Positions 1 to 6,535 of a stretch of 9,633 nt of DNA are shown here, piece after piece (within the stretch, counting starts at the first letter, position 1; every line of letters starts with the position of its first letter). The stretch spans positions 1 to 9,633 of the forward strand of contig CAXQNQ010000266.1 in assembly GCA_964225135.1 (NCBI GenBank). The letters are read 5' to 3'. Both the position numbers and the translations under genes were made by a program. The notes below the pieces were generated by a model. That model did not search any database and was not told the origin of the DNA. It saw only the letters and a program-made list of their open reading frames with translations. The stretch comes from AM-2324 sp964225135. Lineage in GTDB: Bacteria > Bacteroidota > Bacteroidia > Chitinophagales > Saprospiraceae.

Positions 1-1209
1 AGAACCTTTTAAGGAATGCTTAGGCAGGTAGTTTTTCATTTGATAAACCTCCTTCTCCTCCTCTATTAAGGCTTCGATGAGATCAACTTCTACCGGAAAA
101 TCAATGAAATCCAACGGTTTTTTCATCAAAGCAGTTAAAGCCTCTACAAATTCCGCCTCTTGTGGTCTAAAAAAGGATATGGAAGTACCTTCTTGGTCAG
201 CTCGACCAGTACGGCCAATCCTATGCATATAATCAGAGGTAGTTTCTGGACAATCAAAATTAATCACATGAGTCACCTCTTGAATATCTAATCCTCTAGC
301 TATAATATCAGTTGCAATCAGTACCCTAAACTTACCCTCAGCAAATTCATTGACCATTCGGAATCGATAATTCTGCGATTTATTAGAATGAATTACGCCT
401 ACATCTGATCCAAGTTCTGCTTGTAGTTTTTCAAATAAACGATCAGCCATTTTCTTGGAAGACACAAACACCAATACCTTGGATAATTCTTGCTCTTTTA
501 GAAGGTGTAACAACAGATTGGTTTTCGTGTAGTAATTAGGAACATGATAGGCCAATTGTTGAATTTGATCCAAGGGCGTACCATGAATGGCCACCTCAAT
601 TTTAAGTGGATTGACAAAAAAATCATGAATCATAGATTCCACCTCTTCCGTCAAAGTAGCTGAGAACATTAAGTTTTGGCGTTTTTCAGGAAGTAGGTCA
701 ATTAAATTCTTCAATTGGGTTCTAAATCCAAGATTGAGCATCTCATCTACTTCATCAATGACCAACTTTTTGATCATATTCATTTTGATAACCCCATCTA
801 ACCCAAGATCCATAACTCTACCAGGAGTACCTACCACTATATCTACACCTTCTAAAAGGTCCAATTTTTGAGTATTGATATTTGCTCCTCCATATACGCC
901 CTTTACTCTTACAGTAAGGTATTTAGCCAGCACATTAGCTTCCTCTACCACTTGAATCACCAATTCACGTGTAGGTACCAGGATAAGGATTTTAGCATAA
1001 TTGTCTTTAGAAAAGACAAAATCCCGAAGAAGTGGCATTAAGTAAGCAAGAGTCTTACCAGTACCTGTTTGTGCAATACCGACTATATCTTGTCCTGATC
1101 TGATTTTGGAAAAGGCTTCTGTCTGGATAGGTGTTGGATGTTGAAATCCAGCCTCCTCGATAGCGTTCCAAAGTGATTTTCCAAGATTTAGTTCATCAAA
1201 AGTCCTCAT
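1..1209 (-). CDS. DEAD-box ATP-dependent RNA helicase (C-terminal tail cut off by window edge)
   Basis: Open frame of 403 codons from ATG at 1209 with no stop before base 1, so the 3' end lies outside the window. All superfamily 2 DEAD-box motifs are readable in order: Q motif (F22 to Q29, ending PTPIQ), motif I AQTGTGKT (46-53), Ia PTREL (79-83), GG (107-108), Ib TPGR (128-131), motif II DEVD (152-155), III SAT (183-185), IV VLVFVSS (245-251), V ATDIIARGLDI (299-309), VI HRIGRTGR (329-336). Such cytoplasmic enzymes use ATP to unwind short RNA duplexes in ribosome assembly, RNA decay or cold adaptation. The layout is RhlE/SrmB-like; members usually run about 370-450 residues plus a basic tail, so both RecA-like domains are complete and only the tail is missing. 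Motif II reads DEVD instead of DEAD; the catalytic D, E and final D are kept, so activity is expected. The start fits the family's usual opening (MxTFxELNL). Family assignment is sure; the specific RNA target is unknown. Confidence 0.97.
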   Translation of the reverse strand, partial: MRTFDELNLGKSLWNAIEEAGFQHPTPIQTEAFSKIRSGQDIVGIAQTGTGKTLAYLMPLLRDFVFSKDNYAKILILVPTRELVIQVVEEANVLAKYLTVRVKGVYGGANINTQKLDLLEGVDIVVGTPGRVMDLGLDGVIKMNMIKKLVIDEVDEMLNLGFRTQLKNLIDLLPEKRQNLMFSATLTEEVESMIHDFFVNPLKIEVAIHGTPLDQIQQLAYHVPNYYTKTNLLLHLLKEQELSKVLVFVSSKKMADRLFEKLQAELGSDVGVIHSNKSQNYRFRMVNEFAEGKFRVLIATDIIARGLDIQEVTHVINFDCPETTSDYMHRIGRTGRADQEGTSISFFRPQEAEFVEALTALMKKPLDFIDFPVEVDLIEALIEEEKEVYQMKNYLPKHSLKGS

Positions 1210-1219
1210 AGCTCAATCA

Positions 1220-1273
1220 TTAGGATGCAAAAATACATTTCTTTTCATCAAGTTTCTGCATTCCCTCCTCCTT
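1220..1273 (-). other. Possible leader mini-ORF with strong Shine-Dalgarno upstream of the helicase
   Basis: On the minus strand AAGGAGG (1273-1267) is followed after 5 nt by an ATG (1261) that opens a 13-codon frame, MQKLDEKKCIFAS, ending in TAA at 1222-1220, ten nt before the helicase ATG. The frame is not the helicase frame. AAGGAGG is a near-perfect anti-Shine-Dalgarno match, which is notable because Bacteroidota genes rarely use strong ones. It could be a translated leader peptide or a chance purine run. It would not be on the transcript if the -7 element at 1235-1228 is the real promoter, so the two ideas compete. Confidence 0.2.
1228..1235 (-). promoter_or_regulatory. Possible Bacteroidota -7 element (TATTTTTG) before the helicase gene
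   Basis: Read on the minus strand this is TATTTTTG, an exact match to the TAnnTTTG -7 consensus of Bacteroidota primary sigma factors, ending 18 nt before the helicase ATG. No clear TTTG -33 box is seen about 19-21 nt upstream, so this is weak evidence; in AT-rich DNA an 8-mer with two free positions can arise by chance. Confidence 0.3.
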
Positions 1274-1322
1274 AGATAGTCAAATAGGCTTTAGGGTAGA
1301 TGGGCATTTTGTACCAACTGCA

Positions 1323-1703
1323 TTAATACAAACCCAGAAACTTAGCTATTGAATCCAACACGCCTTCTTTTTGAATAGCTTCTAATTCACCTTGATCTAA
1401 CCAGATACCTTCACAGGATTCGCAATAATCCATAATGACGCGTTTGTCTCTTGGATGTTCGGCCTTTTTCATTAGTATACTTGGCGCACAGCTTGGGCAA
1501 TTCAAACCAATTAACTGATCCACATTCTTATTGATGTGGGGCATTTCAAAAACGACCGCCTCATGAATTTTCTCTAAAGCATTTAAAGTCGTTTTAGACA
1601 TCCACATCCCTTTACAACTTGGACAATCTAGGTATTCGAGTTGTTGATTAATTTCTTGATGAACTTGATGATTTAAAGGGGTTTGACAACGGGGGCAATT
1701 CAT
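1323..1703 (-). CDS. Double TFIIB-type zinc-ribbon protein of unknown role
   Basis: Small 126-residue soluble protein with no signal peptide or membrane segment. It holds two copies of the zf-TFIIB knuckle pair: CPRC (3-6) with CPSCKGMW (27-34), then CPSC (69-72) with CESCEGIWLDQGEL (94-107). The eight cysteines should bind two zinc ions, and the G-[IM]-W after each second pair is the family signature. The second copy keeps the full signature (WLDxGEL), while the first has the variant WMSKTTL. Proteins of this family are widespread in bacteria; their biochemical function is not established, and any nucleic-acid or protein binding is inference from the ribbon fold. The ATG (1703) sits one nt after the TAG stop of the secreted-protein gene, so translation is probably coupled to it. 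The helicase gene follows 113 nt downstream with no visible hairpin terminator between them. Confidence 0.9.
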   Translation of the reverse strand: MNCPRCQTPLNHQVHQEINQQLEYLDCPSCKGMWMSKTTLNALEKIHEAVVFEMPHINKNVDQLIGLNCPSCAPSILMKKAEHPRDKRVIMDYCESCEGIWLDQGELEAIQKEGVLDSIAKFLGLY

Positions 1704-1704
1704 T

Positions 1705-3978
1705 CTAATTAGATTTTATAATTCGGTACAGCGTAGTTTGATCCTCAGATTCCAATCGAAGTACATAAATACCAGCTGGGAATTCTAACATGGATACTTC
1801 TTCTGTTACCTGACCTTTCAAATAATAAGATTGACTAGTCCACATCTGTTGACCAGAAATACTAACTAGGTCAAAAGTAATATTTTGTGGCTTTTGAATA
1901 TCAAAATCTATAGACAAAATATCGCGAACTGGATTAGGATAGATAGTACTCTGTAAAGTAGCTTCATCACTAGTCCAAGTGACCGATTTCATTGCAGAAT
2001 AGCTATAATCTCCATTATAATCCAGCTGTTTAATTCTGAACATATAATTTCCTGGTTTGGGTAATGGAACATCGACCTCATAGGTTGCTCTTTGAGTTTG
2101 ATTAAGGCAAGATATTCTATCCACTGACAGCCATTCGTTATTATCTAACACTTGAACTTCGAAGGCCTCACAATCATATTCACTAGCCGTTTCCCAAACT
2201 AATTGAGCTATTCCATTGACTTGTTTTGCTTCAAAACTCAACCATTCCACAGGCAAGGCTAGATTAGTAAATTCTTCAATAAACACGCCCCAACGACCAT
2301 CTTCTCCACCTGAAGCTGTTCCATTTGAAATGGCAGTTTGAGAAAAGGCCCAGGCATCTCCATCCACAGGGTCTATTACAATGGCCGCATAATCTCCCCA
2401 TCTATTAGAAGATCCCCCAAAGGTTCGATAATAATCATCCGTACCTGTCTCCAACAAATTACTACCACTCACTGTGCCTGTTGTGGCATCAATAGTAGCT
2501 ACATATGAGGAGGCAAACATATTGGCATTACAAGCCGAAAAAACAATAGCAGCATTATCATTATTTCCTATACAAATAGCAGGATTCCAAGTTTCGACAT
2601 TAGTACCTATATCTTCACCACCAACCTCACCAAATATAACTGGAGTGACATTTGATGAAAAAGGACCAGTTGCATTAAGTTTAACATAATAACTGGTTAC
2701 ATCCCCTGCATTAGCACCTGAAGCTGGCAGTATATTGAAACAAACCCACAAGGCATCATTTTTCCATTGAGCATTTAAAGAACGTCTATCATTACCTTCA
2801 ATTAAATTAGCACTTCCGGATTGAGGAATATCTGTAATAGAAACTGAAATGTCTTCTATATCGGCTAAAGTTTCATAGAAATGACTAAAACTTGGGGAAC
2901 TCAATGGATTCGATATGGATATTATTTGAACTAATTCCGTTCCACCTGAATTTAGGCCAGAATAACTGACCAAATAAGTTCCTAATGCGGCAGGCATAGT
3001 CCCAAAACCATGCGCTGGTTGCATAGTCATATCAAATCCATTACCAACTATATCGGTTGGATCATAAAAGGTAAAAGCACCGCCACTTGCAGCAGGGTCA
3101 TCATTAGCTAAAACCACTCCTGCATAAAATCCACCAGAGGTACCTTTATCTACAATGAGTACTTGAGAAGAACTACAAGATGTTCCACTGTGTTGAAAAT
3201 AATTTCCAGTGACATAGATAGCTTCCTCATCTATTGCAAATCCGGGATAATCAAACCAACAATCATTGCCTCCTATACTCTGTTGAGCATCTACTGCTTG
3301 AAAATACCAGGTACCTGTTGGATCTGAAGTAGCAGATACGGCTAGGAATATTTTAGAAAAATTAGAGGGTGAAGTTCCTTTTTCTAAGGTCACTACTACC
3401 CACCTATTTTCATATTGGTCCCAAAGAATCTTAGGGTCAAAAGTTGTAGTCTGAGGGCTTAATGAAGTAAAAAAACTAGCTAGGGATTGTGGAAATCCTG
3501 CACGTGATACTCCAGCTTTTGTAAAAAAGTCAATGGAAGTATTCACTACATATCCGATATCATTCGTTCCAGCCGCCCCATGGACATCTGGAGGTATGTG
3601 ATAAAAGCCGGACTGCGCCGCTTCGGTATCAAAATTCAAACCGGTAATACTAGTAGATACTGGAGGAGGCAAATAAGCGGTGTTTTGCCAATTTTCCGCA
3701 GTATTGTATGGAATAGCAGGACGAACTACTTTTTTACTTTTCTTCGGTAAAGGGACTTCATAATACATCCAAATCTTACCATTAGCATTAATTAATTCTA
3801 ATACTTCCGGACTTTCTGCATGGAGTTTACCATCGAAGGCTTCAAGGTATTTCTCAACAGAAACTTCTGCAGAATCTATTTTGACCTGTGGGTCAATAGT
3901 TGGATTAATAATTTGATGTTGTGCTTGAAGGCTTAAGCAAAGGAAGCTTAGCAATAAACTGGTGTAGAGCTTGGTCAT
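1705..3978 (-). CDS. Secreted T9SS type A sorting-domain protein, propeller-like
   Basis: 757 residues. A signal peptide is clear: K3, a hydrophobic core around residues 5-17 and a likely cleavage after LQA or LQAQ near residue 19-20, followed by the mature chain. Residues about 110-570 are rich in aromatic, Gly, Ser and Thr residues with repeated beta-strand patterns, including FDPKILWDQYENRWVVV (180-196), DYPGFAIDEEAIYVTGNYF (243-261) and NRWGDYAAIVIDP (525-537). From memory these resemble blocks in many large secreted Bacteroidota proteins of unassigned, probably beta-propeller, fold. Residues about 575-668 (LPVEWLSFEA, WETASE, FRIKQLDYNG) look like the fibronectin-III-like segment usual before the sorting tail. 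Residues 679-757 start YPNPVRDILSI and end in YRIIKSN, a type A T9SS C-terminal sorting domain. The protein should cross the inner membrane by Sec and the outer membrane by T9SS, ending on the surface or outside. No catalytic motif was recognised. The gene follows the YciO-family gene by 61 nt and abuts the zinc-ribbon gene. Confidence 0.93.
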   Translation of the reverse strand: MTKLYTSLLLSFLCLSLQAQHQIINPTIDPQVKIDSAEVSVEKYLEAFDGKLHAESPEVLELINANGKIWMYYEVPLPKKSKKVVRPAIPYNTAENWQNTAYLPPPVSTSITGLNFDTEAAQSGFYHIPPDVHGAAGTNDIGYVVNTSIDFFTKAGVSRAGFPQSLASFFTSLSPQTTTFDPKILWDQYENRWVVVTLEKGTSPSNFSKIFLAVSATSDPTGTWYFQAVDAQQSIGGNDCWFDYPGFAIDEEAIYVTGNYFQHSGTSCSSSQVLIVDKGTSGGFYAGVVLANDDPAASGGAFTFYDPTDIVGNGFDMTMQPAHGFGTMPAALGTYLVSYSGLNSGGTELVQIISISNPLSSPSFSHFYETLADIEDISVSITDIPQSGSANLIEGNDRRSLNAQWKNDALWVCFNILPASGANAGDVTSYYVKLNATGPFSSNVTPVIFGEVGGEDIGTNVETWNPAICIGNNDNAAIVFSACNANMFASSYVATIDATTGTVSGSNLLETGTDDYYRTFGGSSNRWGDYAAIVIDPVDGDAWAFSQTAISNGTASGGEDGRWGVFIEEFTNLALPVEWLSFEAKQVNGIAQLVWETASEYDCEAFEVQVLDNNEWLSVDRISCLNQTQRATYEVDVPLPKPGNYMFRIKQLDYNGDYSYSAMKSVTWTSDEATLQSTIYPNPVRDILSIDFDIQKPQNITFDLVSISGQQMWTSQSYYLKGQVTEEVSMLEFPAGIYVLRLESEDQTTLYRIIKSN

Positions 3979-3980
3979 GA

Positions 3981-4003
3981 TATTAGGTATTATCTATTAG
4001 GTA
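3981..4003. repeat. 9-bp direct repeat (tattaggta x2) just upstream of the secreted-protein start
   Basis: tattaggta occurs at 3981-3989 and again at 3995-4003, a 14-nt period, immediately upstream of the ATG at 3978 in the 61-nt gap after the YciO-family gene. It lies in the 5' leader of the secreted-protein gene. It may be a chance repeat or a regulatory or RNA-structure element; nothing else in the gap supports a choice, and no clear -7/-33 pair or Shine-Dalgarno was seen. Confidence 0.4.
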
Positions 4004-4039
4004 AGTACCTGAAAAATAATCAATTAAAACCAAATATTC

Positions 4040-4648
4040 TTATAATTCACCAATTCCTTGTCTTACTATTTCCAGCTCATCATTTTGGACTTCTACAATG
4101 GTAGATGCTGTTTGTTGGCCATAGCCACCATCAATAACCATATCCACTTCAGATTCGAAGCGTTCATAAATTTGATAGGGATCAGTCGTATATTCCAATA
4201 TCTCATCTTCATCATGAATGGAGGTAATAGCTAAGGGATTTCCCAAGTGCTGAACTAAGGCTATTGCAATATTATTATCTGGAATACGAATACCAATATG
4301 CTTACGATTAGATCCAAAGAGTTTCGGTACTTGATTGGTAGCTTCAAGGATAAAGGTAAAAGGACCAGGTAAAACTTTGTTAAGGACTTTAAAAGTAGAG
4401 CGTCCAAAAGGCTTGGTATATTCTGATAATTGACTCATATCGGAACAAATCATAGAGAACCTCGCCTTATTGAGCTTAATGCCCTTAAGTCTAGCCATTT
4501 TTTCTAGCGCTTTTTTGTTTTTGAGGTCACAGGCAAAGCCATATACGGTATCGGTGGGCATTGCCACAACGCCTCCTTTTCTCAAACAACTCACCACATC
4601 ATCCAAAAGATTAGGATTTAAATTATACGGATTCAATTCTAGGAGCAT
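4040..4648 (-). CDS. YciO/YrdC/Sua5-family protein (threonylcarbamoyl-AMP synthase-like)
   Basis: 202 residues forming a single YrdC-like domain. Visible motifs are PTDTVYGF (31-38), LPGPFTFIL (93-101), IGIRIP (118-123), STIVE (182-186) and VRQGIG (195-200). Sua5/TsaC enzymes condense threonine, bicarbonate and ATP into threonylcarbamoyl-AMP for the t6A37 modification of tRNA. This copy looks closer to the YciO branch: the usual K-x-R signature is replaced by KGIKLNKARFS (55-65), and the S-x-N block (TSANxSG) is replaced by TSIHDEDE (142-149), much as I recall in E. coli YciO. True t6A synthase activity is therefore uncertain; YciO proteins are regarded as weak or functionally distinct paralogs. 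No C-terminal Sua5 domain is present. The start at 4648 gives MLLELNPYNL and lies 4 nt after the methyltransferase stop, which suggests co-transcription. Family is certain; exact role is not. Confidence 0.88.
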   Translation of the reverse strand: MLLELNPYNLNPNLLDDVVSCLRKGGVVAMPTDTVYGFACDLKNKKALEKMARLKGIKLNKARFSMICSDMSQLSEYTKPFGRSTFKVLNKVLPGPFTFILEATNQVPKLFGSNRKHIGIRIPDNNIAIALVQHLGNPLAITSIHDEDEILEYTTDPYQIYERFESEVDMVIDGGYGQQTASTIVEVQNDELEIVRQGIGEL

Positions 4649-4652
4649 GTTT

Positions 4653-6320
4653 TCAATCTTTTTGTTCCCGAAGCAACTGAATACTTACTGTTGCTAATGA
4701 CGAGTCGGGGAACTGGCAATTCAATTTTTCGACTGGATAAAGCCCAGCTTCTGCCGCAATTTTACGAAAAACATCTAACTCTACTATATACTGATCAGAA
4801 AATCCATGTGTGGCATCATAAGCTGATACAGCAGTATTACCTATATTTTTAGCAACTAACTCAGGAGAAACAGTATGTAATTCAATTAGTAATAATCCAA
4901 ACCGCTTAACATAAGGTGCCCATTTTTTAAAGTGATTCAATAAGCCTTCCTCTGCTTCATTTGGACTTATTCTTCTCCCTCTAAAAGCAAAGGCACCAGT
5001 CGAGGAACTTAATCTATGTTCATCTACTGATTTTGGATCTTCCCAAATCCGATTATGATCTAGAAAAGTCCTGATATTAAGAAGATCTTTTAGATCCATT
5101 CCATAATTTTCTTCCAAATCTTGAGCTAGCAGGTCAGGTCTACCGATATCGCCCCAAATTACTTTGGCCCAAACATCTGCCTGTATCAAATTAGATCTCG
5201 TTACACTCAGAGCTGCTCTATTATAATCAGCACCAACTAAGAAAAGAGGATGTTCATCTAACAATTGCCCTCTAAGGGTTCTTTGCTCAATAACACTAAA
5301 AAGATGTTCCAAAAAAGCACCATTGCCGCAGCCCATATCTACAATACCCTTTGGTTGTTCCTCGATTGGTCTATTAAATAATTCAACGATTATCTCATCA
5401 ACCTTCTTAAAATAAGTAGAATGTGCTCCACCCGAACCCCATACATTCATTTTGCGATCAACATGAACCTCATCACTACCTTCTGCTTGCCTCCAAAAGA
5501 TTCCTGGATCTCCAAAAATCAATTCTTCAACCTTTGCAAAGGTCGGGATATAAGAAACAGTAACACCGTATGCGGAGGCTCTTTTAGCAAAAAATAACCC
5601 TTTGGAAGTAAACGTATAGGTTCCCTGTTTAACTTGAAACCAACCTAAATGTGCAAAAAAGTCTAAGATCTTAGTAAAGCTTTCAGCATCTCTATGGTAT
5701 TCTTCTGACTTAAAGCTGACCTCCATAAAATACTTATGGAACATCCCACCCATACCTAATGCTACTATTGAAGGGCCTACCAAAGCACCTTCGATGTGTT
5801 TAAAAACTTGTTCTTGAATTATTTTTTCATCTGCTCTATCGGACCAATCAATACCATAATCTTGATAAAATTTTTCAAATATTGAGTTTAAATATTGAAA
5901 CGGTTCTAGCTCAAATTTGCGGTTAACAAAATGCTGAGAATATTCCATTAATTTGCTTACATCTTCATATAAATGACTCATAGAAAAAGCTGTAGCAGAA
6001 TGATTGTTTGTGCTAAAAACGACAGCATTAGTAGTATTATCAACTTCTTGGATTAACCAACCTTGGGAGCATAAAAGTCGAAGTGCTACATTCAAATATC
6101 CTTCATTAGCATTAAATGCTTGACTAATCTGATTCAGACTTACCGATTTATTGTCTAATAAATACTGAAGGACCCCTCTTTTGCTTAAAGCAAAAGCAGT
6201 TGGAGCTATAGCAATACCATCAAGGTGCCTAAAAATAGAACTTCTAAGAATTTTTTTTTCGGCTTTGTCTAATGGAGAGAAATCGGGATGTATTGGTTTT
6301 ATATTGGTTTCCATGGACAT
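4653..6320 (-). CDS. Class I SAM-dependent methyltransferase with tandem N-terminal helical/winged-helix repeats (AprA-like)
   Basis: 555 residues, no signal peptide or membrane segment. The C-terminal half is a Rossmann-type methyltransferase: motif I VDMGCGNG (327-334), acidic ribose-binding D365 in VGADYN (362-367), and WGDIGRPD (389-396) as the next strand. Conserved-looking blocks RTFLDHNR (417-424) and HGFSDQY (505-511) flank the probable active site. The N-terminal half is an internal duplication: residues 30-51 align without gaps to 173-194, sharing F, H, G, P, A, L and G, and each copy ends in a GW-containing stretch (87-88, 226-227) like a winged-helix domain. The whole resembles, from memory, the AprA-type methyltransferases of polyketide loading modules, here as a free-standing enzyme; substrate unknown. 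Start chosen at 6320 (MSME) because AAGGA (6333-6329) lies 8 nt upstream; an ATG at 6314 is the alternative. An A9 tract (minus strand) spans codons 21-24. Confidence 0.85.
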   Translation of the reverse strand: MSMETNIKPIHPDFSPLDKAEKKILRSSIFRHLDGIAIAPTAFALSKRGVLQYLLDNKSVSLNQISQAFNANEGYLNVALRLLCSQGWLIQEVDNTTNAVVFSTNNHSATAFSMSHLYEDVSKLMEYSQHFVNRKFELEPFQYLNSIFEKFYQDYGIDWSDRADEKIIQEQVFKHIEGALVGPSIVALGMGGMFHKYFMEVSFKSEEYHRDAESFTKILDFFAHLGWFQVKQGTYTFTSKGLFFAKRASAYGVTVSYIPTFAKVEELIFGDPGIFWRQAEGSDEVHVDRKMNVWGSGGAHSTYFKKVDEIIVELFNRPIEEQPKGIVDMGCGNGAFLEHLFSVIEQRTLRGQLLDEHPLFLVGADYNRAALSVTRSNLIQADVWAKVIWGDIGRPDLLAQDLEENYGMDLKDLLNIRTFLDHNRIWEDPKSVDEHRLSSSTGAFAFRGRRISPNEAEEGLLNHFKKWAPYVKRFGLLLIELHTVSPELVAKNIGNTAVSAYDATHGFSDQYIVELDVFRKIAAEAGLYPVEKLNCQFPDSSLATVSIQLLREQKD

Positions 6321-6328
6321 AATATATT

Positions 6329-6333
6329 TCCTT
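6329..6333 (-). promoter_or_regulatory. Shine-Dalgarno-like AAGGA for the methyltransferase
   Basis: AAGGA on the minus strand, 8 nt before the ATG at 6320 and 14 nt before the second in-frame ATG at 6314. The spacing favours the upstream start. Bacteroidota depend little on such sites, so it is supporting evidence only. Confidence 0.4.
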
Positions 6334-6436
6334 TAAAATAATCCTTATTTATACATTAACCAATGTTTAGAAGTAAAACTAAAGGGTTTCAACTTTTAAT
6401 ACGATAAGATAAACGCATTTAAAATGGATAAGGAAA

Positions 6437-6450
6437 AGAATCGGTATTCT
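6437..6450. repeat. Short inverted repeat AGAAT-N4-ATTCT
   Basis: A 14-bp dyad in the middle of the divergent intergenic region, with 5-bp arms and a 4-bp centre. A shared operator is conceivable from its position, but arms this short are common by chance in AT-rich DNA. It lacks a GC-rich stem and U-tract, so it is not a terminator. Confidence 0.25.
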
Positions 6451-6535
6451 GTCATTTTTAGTCTCGCATGTCAAAGCGAACTATTCTAATTAAAGAAATT
6501 ATTTATTTTGGGTTTATCTACAAGTGATTTTAATC

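Larger units (their letters stand above)
6321..6535. other. Divergent intergenic region between methyltransferase and membrane hydroxylase
   Basis: About 215 AT-rich bases that must contain the promoters of both outward-facing genes. I found no full TTTG/TAnnTTTG promoter pair on either strand; TATTTTG at 6504-6510 is one base short of the -7 consensus for the plus-strand gene. One perfect 5-bp inverted repeat with a 4-bp loop lies at 6437-6450 (AGAAT-cggt-ATTCT). No RNA gene or small ORF stood out. Confidence 0.5.

Noticed and set aside
1236..1322. Terminator or RNA gene between the zinc-ribbon and helicase genes
   Set aside because: No stem-loop with a T-tract and no tRNA-like or riboswitch-like pattern could be seen; only the mini-ORF and purine-rich site stand out.
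2474..2689. 71-codon plus-strand open frame inside the secreted-protein gene
   Set aside because: Antisense to a 757-codon gene with clear signal peptide and sorting domain; its translation has no family features.
4470..4697. 75-codon plus-strand open frame over the YciO gene 5' end and the methyltransferase 3' end
   Set aside because: Antisense shadow across two well-supported genes, low-complexity translation.
6524..6535. GTG start at 6524 for the membrane hydroxylase
   Set aside because: An in-frame ATG four codons later is a more usual start; no ribosome site favours the GTG.
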